A DNA stretch of 64,000 nucleotides from Voacanga thouarsii. Taxonomy: Eukaryota > Streptophyta > Magnoliopsida > Gentianales > Apocynaceae. A program made the translations under genes and the position numbers. The DNA lies in assembly GCA_026120185.1 (NCBI GenBank), contig JANUWF010001631.1, positions 1,860,001-1,924,000 of the forward strand. The letters are read 5' to 3'. This document shows positions 33,860-45,381 of this stretch, piece after piece. Under the pieces are notes generated by a model, which was not told the origin of the DNA, made no database searches, and worked only from the letters and a program-made list of their open reading frames with translations. Each line of letters begins with the position of its first letter. Within the stretch, counting starts at the first letter, position 1.

Positions 33860-35720
33860 AGTTCAAACGATAAAAATCCTCTAAAGAAAAGAAGATTAAA
33901 TGATCAAATTGAAAAATTAGAAAATAAGAACTAAGTGGCAACTGATGTAAAGATCTAAATATATGAAAATAGTGAATAGAATAATGAGATGTCTATTAAT
34001 TATATGACTTCTGGCAGAAGTTGGAATAAGATAAAAAAAACTATTGATGATGTTTTTACATACAATATAGCACTTGCTGTGTTAAAAAATAATGAGGAGC
34101 TTGAACTAACATCGGTTGAAGAATGTGGTAATAGAAATGATTGGTCAAAATGGAATGATACGATTCAATCAGAGTTAAACTCACTTGCAAAGCATGTGGT
34201 TTTTGGACATTTAGTTCGAACATCGGAAGGTGTAAAACTAATTGGTTATAAATGAGTATTTGTGTGAAAGCAAAATAAAAATAATAAAGTCGTAACATAT
34301 AAAGCATGACTTATGGCACATGGTTTTCTGCAAAAATCAAGTATTGATTACGATGAGACATATTCACCCATGGTAGATACATTTACACTCCGATACCTTG
34401 TGAATATAGTAGTACGTAAAAAGATTGGCATGCGTCTAATGGATGTTACGACTGCTTATTTATATGGGAACCTTAATAATGATATTTATATGAAAATCCC
34501 AGAAGGATTCAGTATGTTTGAAGCATATAATTCTAGTCCTTGTAGAAATTATTTCATTAAATTACGAAAGTCATTGTATGGTTTAAAGCAGTCTGGAAGC
34601 ATGTAGTATAATTGTCTTAGTGAGTATTTATTAAGATCAGGATGTAAAAATAATTTGATATGTTCATGTGTATTTATTAAGAAATTTGGATTTGATTTTG
34701 TTATACTTGCTATATATGTTGATAATATCAACCTTATTGGAACTCCAGAAGAGCTCCAAGATGCACGAGATATCCTGAAATAAGAATTTGAAATTAAAGA
34801 TTTTGGAAGAACCAAATTTTGTCTTGGTCTACCAATAGAACATCTGGAAGATGGTATTTTTATTTATCAATCAACATATACAGCTAAAGTTTTAAAGAAA
34901 TTTTACATTGACAAAGCACATCTATTGAGTATTCTAATAGTTGTTTGTTCATTAGATGTAAATAAAGACTCTTTGGCCTCGAGAAGATGATGAAGAACTT
35001 ATTGGTCCTGAAATACCATATTTCAGTGCAATTTGTGCACTAAGATACCTTGCTAATAACACTCGACCTGATATACCTTTTTTTGTGAATTTATTAGCAA
35101 GATTTAGTTCTTCTCTAACACGATGATATTGGAATGGTATTAAACATATTCTAAGATATCTCTAAGGGACATTCGATTGCAAATTGCTTTATTTAAATAA
35201 AACTAGCATGATGTTGCTTGGATATACTGATGCTAGTTATTTATCTGATCCACATAAAGTACACTCTCAAACTAGCTATTTATTTACATGTGGTGGTATT
35301 GCTATAGTATGGCGCTCTACAAAACAATTTATAGTAGCTACTTCTTCCAATCATGCTAAAATTATTGATATTCATGAGGCAAGTTGAGAATGTGTATGGT
35401 TGAGATTCATGATCCATTATATTTGAGAAAATTGTAGTTTATCCTCTGAAAAGGAAACTCCAACACCTCTTCAAGAAGATAATGCAGCTTGTACAGCTCA
35501 ATTAAGAGGTGAATATATTAAAGGAGATAGGACGAAACATATTCACCAAAATTTTTCTTTACTCATGAACTCCAAAAGAGAGGTAAAATAGATGTGCAAC
35601 AGATTCAATCTTATGATAATTTGACAGATTTATTCACTAAGATATTGTCGACAGTATCATTTGAAAAATTAGTACATAAAATTGGAATGCATCGGTTGAA
35701 AGATATAAAGTTTTCTTAAA
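33860..35720 (+). pseudogene. Copia reverse transcriptase and RNase H, broken
   Basis: The plus strand carries 'WSKWNDTIQSELNSL', 'MDVTTAYLYGNLNNDIYMKI' and 'KSLYGLKQSGSM' (to 34606), then the catalytic region as 'AIYVDNINLIGT' near 34710-34745. The second Asp of the usual Y-V-D-D has become Asn. RNase H follows with 'GYTDASYLSDPHKVHSQTSY' (35220-35280). Many stops are present. The element ends in a purine-rich stretch at 35727-35740. Confidence 0.82.
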
Positions 35721-35939
35721 GATGCTATCAAGAGGGGGAGTATGTACACTATACTCTTTTTTCAGAACTATATTTTTTCTTACTAGATTTTTTCTTGGTT
35801 AGGTTGTTAATGAGGTGGTGTTCCCTCTAGATTGAAAAATGTATCTTTTTCCTTCACTAGGCTTTTATCCCACATTGTTTTTCCTAAGAAGGTTTTTAAT
35901 AAAGCATTTCCCAGAGTTTGAAAATGAATATTCAAGGAG

Positions 35940-36245
35940 TGTTATGAAAATAATAAGTAACTTTTCATTTTCCTGAAGTTATTCATTTATCTTGAAGATA
36001 AATGTGATTGTTCATTTTTCTAAAGTTATTAGTGAATAAGATAAAATTGTATTTATTAGATTCATAACTTATCATTTTAAATGATGTATCTAAATTTCTA
36101 TAAATAGAGGCCTTATATAAATGAACATAATCAATTATTTGAATCTAAACAATTCTCTCATTTCTCTCTTCTCATATAGTTTTTTTAATTTTCAGTTTTT
36201 ATATTTTATTTTCTTAATTTTATTTAAAATCAAATTTACAATATA
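35940..36245 (+). repeat. 3' LTR of the plus-strand copia element
   Basis: It starts TGTTATGAAAATAAT, preceded by the purine-rich ATTCAAGGAG, and carries the same TATA-like CTATAAATAG as the 5' LTR. It lacks the internal duplication of the 5' copy. Its last bases are TATA where the 5' LTR has TACA. Confidence 0.85.
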
Positions 36246-36840
36246 AACTTGATTATATGTGAGCTTGTGATAATATTTCCCCCACCAAAATGCACTATCA
36301 CATTTAAATTCTTCCCCAAGGGTTGCTAAATGATGGCCGTTCATAGGTGTGCAAAAGTTTGTTGATCAAATATAAAAGTGTTACACATATTAAGACTTCT
36401 ATATTGTACTTAAATTAGTATTTTCATTTTCATTTTTTTTTTTTTGGCAAATATGCAAATGGATATTTATTAGTAAACGTTACTTTTATTTTATTTAAAA
36501 GAGTGAGTTATTAGGAAACGTTGTTATTTAATTAACTTTACTACAATTGTAAATTTGTTTGAATATTTTAAATTTCGTATGCTTTTATAAAAATGATTAC
36601 ATTATTGATTTTCTAAATGTGTATTCTAATTGTGAAGAAGGGAGTGAGTTGTCCCTTCATATTATTTTAATAAGTTTTTGTTTATTTTTTTCATTTTAAT
36701 TTTATTAATTCAATGGTTAAGATTTAATACAATTCTTAAATACTTATAATTAATAGGTTAGATTTTTTCAAAGATATATTTCACGGTTAAGATTCGTTTG
36801 GTCATCGTAGGTAATTTAGTCATTTGATTTATTTTTCTAT
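36246..36840. other. AT-rich spacer
   Basis: About 600 bp with strong AT bias, a T-run at 36430-36443 and no open frame or repeat that I can place. It may include the upstream region of the sequence that follows. Confidence 0.5.
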
Positions 36841-38520
36841 TTTTTTCCCTCACACCCTCCTACATAGAAAATAGAAATTCCTCTCTCTTATCTCCACGAG
36901 GACTGCTCATCTACCCCATTTCTCTTTCGTTTTCGCCATTCCGTTTCAAATTTTCCTTGCTTCCATTGGAATCTCAAAGCCTCTTCTCTTCCTCTCTATT
37001 ATTTTCCCGTTCCGTTTGAAAAACATAGTGCGCAATCACCAACCCATCGTCACTTGCAATTGCAGTGGTAAGAGCCACATACTCAGGCACCCCAGGTTCT
37101 GAAAAGGAGGAAAAGAGAGAGTAGGTGCTCTCATCTATCAATTGAAGGCGAAGAAGAAGGAGAAAGGAGAAAAAGTTTTTTTATTTTTTTATTTTGAATT
37201 CATTTTTTGGTCAACGGGCTGCCAAAGAAGTTGAGAGTCAGGTGAAATGGGGGAAGAAAGTTCCTCTTTTGATTGGCTTCTGATGGACTAGAAAGTGGAG
37301 GCTAGAGTATGCAGGAATGGCAAGAAAGATAAGGTAATCGAAGTTGCTCGTAACCATCTATTATTTTTTTCAATTGTTTCCCCTTTAAATTGGTCTTTTG
37401 CTTGTTGGATTTGAGAAATTGAGGTTTATCCTTATAATATTGTAGTGGGATATCTTTGTTCGTTGTCTGATCGCAACTGATCATATATGGCTTTGTTAGT
37501 GTAGATTTTTGTTCTTTGGAATGGTATTCCTAACTTGATACTTGTTAGATTTTACTGTTTTATTTGATTAATTTTTTGGGCAAAAAATATATATGAATTG
37601 ATTTATGCTGCTCTTGATCCTTTAGCATGTTTGATTAATCTACCATTCTTTGTTGCTTTGGATGCATGTCCGGAATCAATTAACATAAAGAGTAGTTTGT
37701 TACTGCAGTAGATGTGGCAATAGACTGACTGCAATTTATTTTCTACACCATTCAGTATCAACAAAAGTTGTACAGAAGTTCACTTGTAGGCAAAATGAAG
37801 TTCTGTCCTACATCCTTATTCCTTCAAAATTTATCACCAAAATTTGTTATTTTCTCTAACAAGATCTTGAAATTGTTTAATCATGGCCATACTATAATTA
37901 ATATATGTTTCATGTTTAGAAAATTATTTTTGAGATGGCTTCTGATTTATCAAGCGCTATAACTATTGTTGCATTTCTACTTTTGATTGCTTAAGTCAGC
38001 TGCTGAGACTAGAAAGGAGAGATCAGCCAACAACAAAGCACAAAATCTGGATATTGAAAATCCAAACCACAAAACAGGTGATTAATAGTTATATGAGTCT
38101 CATCTTCTCTAATTATTCTAGAGCTGTAATATTAGTATGCATGAGTATAGCATCCCTTGTTTCCCTTTCGGTTGCATTATTAATTTAGAGGTTCTATCAT
38201 CGATGATGGGATCTTCTATGTGATCAAGGTGGTTGTTTTTCTTTTTCTATTAAATATTTGTTTGAGGCCCAACTTGAAATGTTTTCATTTGGTTTGATTG
38301 AATTGATTAAATTGTGAGATTAGTCATTTTAAATTTTCATTAAATTGGCATTTCTCATATTGCATATTACTTGTGGATTTTGGTTTTGGTTCTAGGTCGG
38401 GTTCTGCTTCTAGTTGTTGAAGTTGTTCCTTCCAAGGACTTAGTGAAAAGCCAATTTGGTTTGGTTTATTGATGTTGTCGAGAGAGCTTGTCACCCCTGT
38501 GTTGATGTAAGTTTTTATAG
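36841..38520 (+). other. Possible exons of an unrecognised gene
   Basis: A pyrimidine-rich stretch (36845-37020) resembles a plant 5' untranslated region. An ATG at 37247 opens MGEESSSFDWLLMD and then meets a stop; if that stop is a decayed codon the frame continues for 14 codons to a GT at 37337. A second exon-like block (about 37997-38077) is flanked by a good acceptor and donor (AG at 37996, CAG/gtgatt) and reads 'SAAETRKERSANNKAQNLDI'. I recognise no family. It could be a separate host gene or a fused 5' part of the MutY locus. Confidence 0.3.
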
Positions 38521-39061
38521 TGCATCTTCTATTTTCCCTTTGGCCTATGCCTTCTTAGTTGCCGAGAACTATAGAAAAAGCTATAAACTGCAAGTTCACT
38601 TGTGTTATTAAAATATGCTCTTCATTTTTAATATTTTTCATTCTAATGCTTTCTTAAAGATTTCTATTTTTGTTAATTTAAGTGCTAACATATAAAGGAA
38701 TCTCCCATTGGTAGCAATTCATGAATACACTATTGTTTGTGATTTCTCTTACCAGATAATGTTATTTTTGCTAAACATAGTATGTTCTGTGATGTTCAAA
38801 ACTTCACATTTTTATGTGGACAAAGATAGCCCTTTGGAATGTGGGGCTTTGCATAAAATCCTTGTCGTAGGTATTCTTTTAAGCGTCAATTATATGGGCC
38901 ATATCTTCAATTTTTGGCTTGTCTAGCCACAGGATGAGGATTTTAATTTATTTGTTGCAAAAGTATCACTTTTTATGGATGTTAGTTGCTAAAAGTTTGA
39001 AACATGCAGGTAGAGATCTTAAGAAAGAATTTTCTTATATTTGCTTATAGATTTGTTTGTA

Positions 39062-40082
39062 GGGTGCAAAGATGATTGTTAGAGACGGAGGTAGCTTTCC
39101 AAAAGGGGTATCTGCTCTTCAGAAGGTTAAAGGATTTGGAGATTACACAACTAGTGCAATTGCCTCAATTGCATTTAAAGAGGTCAATGATTTGCAACTC
39201 TTGGCTTAGTAATATTAAATTTCTTTTTGGTGTTTCCTAAGTTACAGATCACTTATATCGGTAGTGCCTGTAGTTGATAGGAATGTAGTCAGGGTCATTG
39301 CTAGGCTAAAGGCCATCTGAAGAAATCCAAAGGATACAATGACGGTTAAAAAGATATGGTGAAACTTCTTGATCATGCATCTTGTGCTTTTATTGCCTAA
39401 TTGAATGCTGGAATAAGATTTCTTTTTGAGTTTTCTTATCACGAGACACAAACCACTTCTTGAAACACTTATCTCATCTTTGGCTTTTTATATGCCTAGC
39501 TTCATGTTGAATGGAAATTCTATTTAATTTGAAGGAACATTTTGATTGCTTGAGTTTTCATAAAATCTGATAGGTAATTAAATCAAAGATTTGCATCTTT
39601 TGAATTGATAAATATTTTTGTGTACTTTCCTACAACTTGCATTTGGAGGACAAATTTAAGTGACTTAAAAGTATGAAAATAATGAAATCAGCTATAGGTC
39701 ACTAACCCTTTTTGTCAATCTGGACAAAGGTCATGTGTGTTGTTCCTTTAGTGTAACATAATTGTGCTTGATATTATGCAGTTTGGATGCGTCATCTTGG
39801 TGCCTGTGTTAATTATGTTTCTTCTTGGCATAATCATCTATTCTGATTGGTTGCAAGTAACTTTTGTTATGGTTGATGTCAAAATTCTTTGGTTTAGGAA
39901 CCTTTTAGGGCAGTTAGTTAATGATAATAGGCCTGGAGATTTCAATTAAGCACTTATGGAACTTGATGCAACGGTATGTGCTCCATTAAGCCCAAGTTGC
40001 AGTGTCTGTCCTATTGCAACTCAGTGTCGTGCTTTGTCACTCTGTAGATGTCATGAGTCAGTACAAGAGAACTCCCCTTAAT
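39062..40082 (+). pseudogene. MYH: MutY-type adenine DNA glycosylase fragment
   Basis: Three exon-like blocks match the middle of plant MutY homologues, which remove adenine mispaired with 8-oxoguanine. Block 1 (39062-39180) holds the helix-hairpin-helix 'LQKVKGFGDYTTSAIASIAF'. Block 2 (39254-39355) has 'VVPVVDRNVVRVIARL', where the usual Gly after the catalytic-region Asp is Arg. Block 3 (39893-40082) has 'RPGDFN', then the iron-sulfur cysteines C-x6-C-x2-C-x5-C ('CAPLSPSCSVCPIATQC'). In-frame stops lie at 39318-39320 and 39947-39949. The N-terminal catalytic part and the C-terminal NUDIX-like domain were not found. It is a decayed partial copy. Confidence 0.8.
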
Positions 40083-43000
40083 TGGCTTAAGATCTCTACT
40101 CAAGATGAATGTTTTTAGTCAAATCCATACATTTCTCTATTGATCACTTTTTCCGGAATGCTTCATTTTGGTACTGACTTTTATTTATTTTATAATTTTT
40201 CATTTAAATCTCGTTTATTTATTCACTCAATTGGTATTCATTTCTTTACCTCATTTATTTCCTATTCTTGATATGTGAAACTTTTAGCTTGTAGGAGAGT
40301 ATAGGCTGTAGAGAATAAGATCTTTAGATTTTGTGATTCTTTATTTTGCCTAAAGATTGCTTTTTGGTCTGGATTTGCAAAAATTGTCAATGAGCTCATT
40401 TAGCTACGAAGTTAGTTGTAATTTGCTTTGCACGACTAGCCGTTGGGTCTGTTGCTAGCGGTGAAATCATTTTGTTATTTCAGTTATTAATGTTTTACGG
40501 TTAGAAAGATAATAAATTTGTGTTGGATATAAGCTTTTATTGAACTTTAGAGCTCTCTAAATATTTATGTTCCAGGAATGTTTAATTAATGTTGGACCTT
40601 TAAGCTCTAAGAATGCAGCAAAGATTCCCACCCCATCATGCATATTGCTCTTTATATACCTTAGTCAATATGATGTATTTAGTATTTCCATTAATTTGAG
40701 ACTTTTAGTAATTTTACTCAACTGTCCTTGTGCTGACTTTTGGTGTCTCTCTATAAGATTTATTTGTTTTAAGTAGGTCAGATTTTGCTTATGCATCTAT
40801 AAACATCATTCATGTCACAAATACTTTTTCCTTTTGAAGTTGGCTAAAGCACATTCACAGCCGAACAATTTGTTTTTCATTTATAGACATACATATTCTT
40901 GAATTCACTTAATAAAATATGAGATGTGCTATTCATGAAGTTGGCATTTTGCATTTGCATCTAATTCCTTCTTCAAATACTTTCTACATAATTTTTATAT
41001 GATAGGGACAAACAAGAGTAGAACATATTGGAAAGTGTTAAAGATTGATAGGCTGGAATGGTCTAAGCTAAACATACGTGAAGATATGTTATGACCTTTT
41101 AAGAGGGATACATGAAGGAAACAGGTCAATGGAAGGGCTTAAATTTGTCACTATTGAATTGTTGGTACGTGCATTATGCATCTGCATGTGTGGAATATCC
41201 TTGTTGTAATTTCCCCCTTTTTGGCCTCGTTTTCAAGGTTTATTAAATTCCAAGGGCCTTACTACATGCTCCTTATAGCAAAAAGGAAACAAATTGATAC
41301 AATTATTGTCATAATACGTGTGCTATCTCCAAGAGTGAGATGATCCTGCTTCCAAATTCTACAGTTAGATCCAATATGATGATTAACTATGATAATGAAA
41401 ATAGGCAATACATTGTATCATTTAAATGTACTTTTATGTTTATCATATTCAGTTATTATAGAACTTATTCCTGGCATTTTTTTTTTAAACATGCAAATAA
41501 GCCATTATTTGGTAATAGTAGTAGACTATTCCCTATCCAACAATTTGGCACTTGAATGTGGTTTGGTTCAACATATTTGTTAGTTGCAATATAGATGGTC
41601 AAAGTTATCATTTGAACTTTTCTGCATTCTTTTGTGATGTCGATACTTCACTGGCCAGAGTTTGGTGATTTGTAAAAGGTTGGCCTAAGATGGGAGAAAA
41701 AGAGAGGTGAAAATAGAATAAAGAAGAGAAAACTTTCTTAGTCATCTCGTGCTTTCTTGACCTGATCCTTTTTTGTATGTATTCTTGCTCAAATTCTACC
41801 AACTTTAAACTACAGTGTAAAAGTAGATGAGTGGCATTGATGCACAGCATATTCTAATTCTGTGTTTAAACTGGGCAAGTAGTTGTGTCTTGATAGGGAA
41901 ATTACAACAATACTCCTTTAAAACTATCTCTTAGAATTAATTCTAGGTACTTTTTATACGAACCCTTACCTTGGTGGCATAACCTTTATGCACTTGAGAG
42001 GTATTCCAATGTCTTCATGTTCTGTGAACTTGATAATTGTCATAAATCATGGGGATGAGATAAACAAAGAGCAATGTGTGCATTGCTTCAATTTATCTTT
42101 TCAAGGATATTGTTTTCTCTACTACTACTAGAAAAGCTAACTACCAAGAACTGTTTCTCAAAGATACTAAGTTATTTTTTTGCCTTACCCACCCTGTAGT
42201 TTGTACATCATTGAGGTGGAATTTTTCTCTCTTAGATTTGGTTATAGGTTTTCATTTTTGAGTGTAATTCATGAAGTTTCTTATAATATCTAATCATTTT
42301 CTTTTTATTATATTCCTTTTTTACTTTTATAATTTTTTTTATTGCTCTTCTTTTATAAGTTGTGTTACTTTAATGTTTATATTGATACATGAAAATAGTA
42401 ATATACAGCCTTGGACTTGCATTATGCTACAGAGAAAAAGTGTTGACAGCTTCTCCCCTTTTTCTCTGTCATCTTTTTGTTATATTTGAAGTCTTGCAGT
42501 TCTGAAAGGGAGCTCAAACCAGGTAGCGAGTTGGCTATTTGGCATGGTTTTTGCTTTGATTAGTTAACATAGTCATCAATCATATTCAAGATATTCTATA
42601 TGTAGATTCTTGCCTCAAATTTATCACTTGCCAAAACTAAAATGTTGCAGTAAGGGAGTCCTAGCTTCACCACAAAGGAGGAGGCAAAGAAGTTGAGTTC
42701 TACTAGAGGAATTCATAAGCTGAAATTTGGCGGTGCAAGTAGATTCAAGTATAAAAAAAGATGCCTTTGATGATAATTTAAGGGAGTTGCTGAACGATGG
42801 AACTAACAGTACCATGTGCGTCATTGACTGCTTGTCATTTACCGTATTAAAACTAATGGTTTCTTACAAAAAAGGAAAGAAAGAAATAGATTACATGATT
42901 CCTTTAGAAGGAATATATTTTTATTATATGATTAAATTTATGTATATTTTATTCAGTAAGGAAGTAACTTTGGATAATATGTTATAACTATCATTATTTA

Positions 43001-43195
43001 TTTTAGAAAATTCCGTTGTGTATATAATAATAAATGAAATATGGTATAGAATTTTATTTTTATTAAGATATGTAATCTTATTAATACTGAAATTTTATAA
43101 AAAATTTAGTTAGCATAATGGGCAAAATCTCCACACGTAGTGTGGAGTCACCAACTAGTCTATGACTAAGAATTTGAGATGCCCAAAGGCTTGTG
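40083..43195. other. Non-repetitive AT-rich sequence, no clear gene
   Basis: I found no recognisable protein, RNA gene or repeat pair. Short frames of 60-86 codons occur (for example 42727-42987) but have no family resemblance. An exon-like block follows a good acceptor at 42648 (tgttgcag). If the MutY gene once extended this way, its later exons are not recognisable. Confidence 0.4.
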
Positions 43196-43200
43196 ATTAA

Positions 43201-43674
43201 AAAGTAGTATTTTTTTTTTTTTTACTCCCACATGATAACTCACCTCATAAAGTAAGGTGATTTTTGGGCACTGAGTCAAAGGTTCGAATCTCATTCTAGA
43301 TACCAAAATTCCTGTTTTATTAAAGCGTAGTTCATAGTTTCCAAGAATAGTCAAGTGGCATATTTACATGGCTCCCACTCTGGATACCAAAATTCCTATT
43401 TTGTTAAAGTGTAGTTCATAGTTTCTAAGAATAGTCAGGTGACGTATTTACATGACTATAGGTCTTGGGGGAGGCTCTAGGTCTTAGGGGAGGCTCATAG
43501 TCTCCAGAAAGTGAGATTAAACTTGCTTTGTTAAAGTGTAATTCATAGTTTCTAGGAATAGTCAAGTGACATATCTACATAGCTATAGGTCTCGGGGGTG
43601 ACTCATAGTTTCCAAAATAGTTGAGCAAAATTCGAACAATTGAATTATGAAAAAAAAAAAAAAGTAGTATTTTT
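43201..43674 (+). mobile_element. tRNA-derived SINE with target-site duplication
   Basis: The unit (about 43224-43660) is flanked by the direct repeat AAAGTAGTATTTTT (43201-43214 and 43661-43674) and ends in a run of about 14 A. Near its start are an A-box-like stretch (TAACTCACCTC, about 43236) and a B box, GGTTCGAATCT (43281-43291), at tRNA spacing. The body holds three imperfect repeats starting near 43303, 43387 and 43528 (core 'GT-GTTCATAGTTTC-AAGAATAGTCA'). It is transcribed by Pol III and copied by LINE enzymes, so it encodes nothing. Confidence 0.8.
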
Positions 43675-45325
43675 GTTCTACATATAGTATTTACCAAAAT
43701 TATCTAAATAGAGGTTCTTTGTGTAAATTCTTTGATTACTCTGATTTTTCATTATGAGTACCAATTCATTTACTTAATAATATTGAAAGGAAAAGAAAAG
43801 CGGCTTTAATTCTATTATCAAACCATAATAATGTTTTAAAGCCTTTTGATTTATAGGTTAAGGCATGTGATGCTATTGTTGTGATGTTTCAAGTATTATA
43901 AAATAGGTATATTGAGTTTATTTAAAGAAACTTTATTCTTTATACTTTTGGCGTAACGAAAATTTTATGTATTATGTAATTTTTTGAATAGTTGTAGACT
44001 ATATCATTTCTAAATATGGGGTTTTGTTAATTTAGGGTAAAATATCAACATAATAAACAAGTTAATGAGTTATTTAATTTGGAAAAATAAATTTTTATTC
44101 CATATGTTGTCTAAAAGTAAGATTTTTATGGTATGTCTAATGGATTTTATTCATATTAGGCTGTCTATTAAATTTGACATTTTAGAAATCCCTTATAATA
44201 TTGCCCTTCTTTATGAATTGACTAAGACAGTCAAATTGATTACTTTGATGATAACTCAATTGATTTTTATGTTACTTTTAAAATGATATATTTTAAATAT
44301 TTATTATTTTATGAGGACAATATTTTATTGGGATGATTTTTTGTATCATATTTGAGAAGACATTTTTACTTCGACTATTTATTGATATATGTATTTTTAA
44401 AATAGTATACATCTTTTGATATTCAAAATAAAATTTGATACAATATTAAGAAGTCTTATTAATTACAGTATTTGATCTGAGTTTGTGTACGTGTGAAAAA
44501 AGTTTTGAGCTTTTTTTAATGAATTAATGTCATTCTAAACTTTATATTAGCTTTACTATATAGTGTTTTGAGTAAATGATATTATTTTGCAAGTTTTTTA
44601 AAATCTTGAGTAAATGATATTATTTTGAGAAATTTAATTTTTTTGAAATTATATTTTATTTTCATAATCTGTTATATTTTATTATTCTTACTATTTTTAG
44701 TTTAATATATTTTATTTATTGTTTAGTGTTATATTTTAGAACTTCATAATTTTGTTTTCAATGGGCCAAAGCCTAGATCATAGCCTCTTATTGTTGCGGA
44801 ATGGGCTAGGCTGAAGGGCATAGAATACGAGAAGATGGAGACAGTCGTGTCCAAATATAGGAAGATGGGGACAGAATAAGAATTTTCAGTTCTCAACGCA
44901 TCCAACTCAGTTTACATGGACAAATTGAATTTCTTTTTTTTTTTTTAAAGAAAACCACTGGTGTAATGATGGGGTTAGATAAAATCCAACCACTTTTTGA
45001 ATATAAAAAACATGTACAAGGAGAGTGTAAAACCTCCCCAGCAAAAGAAACATCATTTAATTCGTAGAGTAGGAATTTTTTTTTAATTTTATTTTATATA
45101 AATCTTATACTTGTTGTGAGAGGTTTTAAAAATATAATACTTTGTAAAATTTCTTATGGAGTATCCTAAGAAAAATAAATATTATTATCTTCTAAATCCT
45201 CCATATAAAATGAAATATCATTTAATTTAATTTATAGAGAAGGAATTTCGGGAATTTCTAGAAAATGGGTCCATTTTTAAAATGAATTACGACAGTGGAG
45301 CGGCTTCAATCGATTTTCCATTTGT
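43675..45325. other. AT-rich intergenic sequence
   Basis: Very AT-rich, with long T and A runs and no coding signal. The stretch 44955-45110 has some complexity but I cannot place it. Confidence 0.5.
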
Positions 45326-45357
45326 AGTAAGGTCATATTCATGCGACCATGTAAAAT

Positions 45358-45381
45358 ATAGGTCACATTCGCTATGCGACC
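45358..45381 (+). repeat. Candidate MULE terminal or subterminal inverted motif, left
   Basis: It has two conserved halves, ATAGGTCACATT and ATGCGACC, that recur inverted at 63769-63794. A related motif (GGTCATATTCATGCGACC) lies at 45331-45348 and another (GCATTATAGTAATGCGGCC) at 45475-45493, so the left end looks like a cluster of repeats. Confidence 0.5.

Larger units (their letters stand above)
26280..36245 (+). mobile_element. Ty1/copia element, interrupted by a family-C LTR
   Basis: Short LTRs lie at 26280-26621 and 35940-36245, with gag, protease, integrase, reverse transcriptase and RNase H between them on the plus strand. The Gag start (MVNLTKLEFAALDI) and the short LTRs suggest the Ale/Retrofit lineage (tentative). 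A 4.29-kb LTR-type insertion splits gag at 27250. The sequence TAAAC precedes the left LTR and also follows the right LTR, a candidate target-site duplication. The whole is riddled with stops. Confidence 0.85.

Noticed and set aside
42727..42987. An 86-codon open frame downstream of MutY
   Set aside because: No similarity to the MutY C-terminal domain or any family could be seen; it is left as unassigned sequence.
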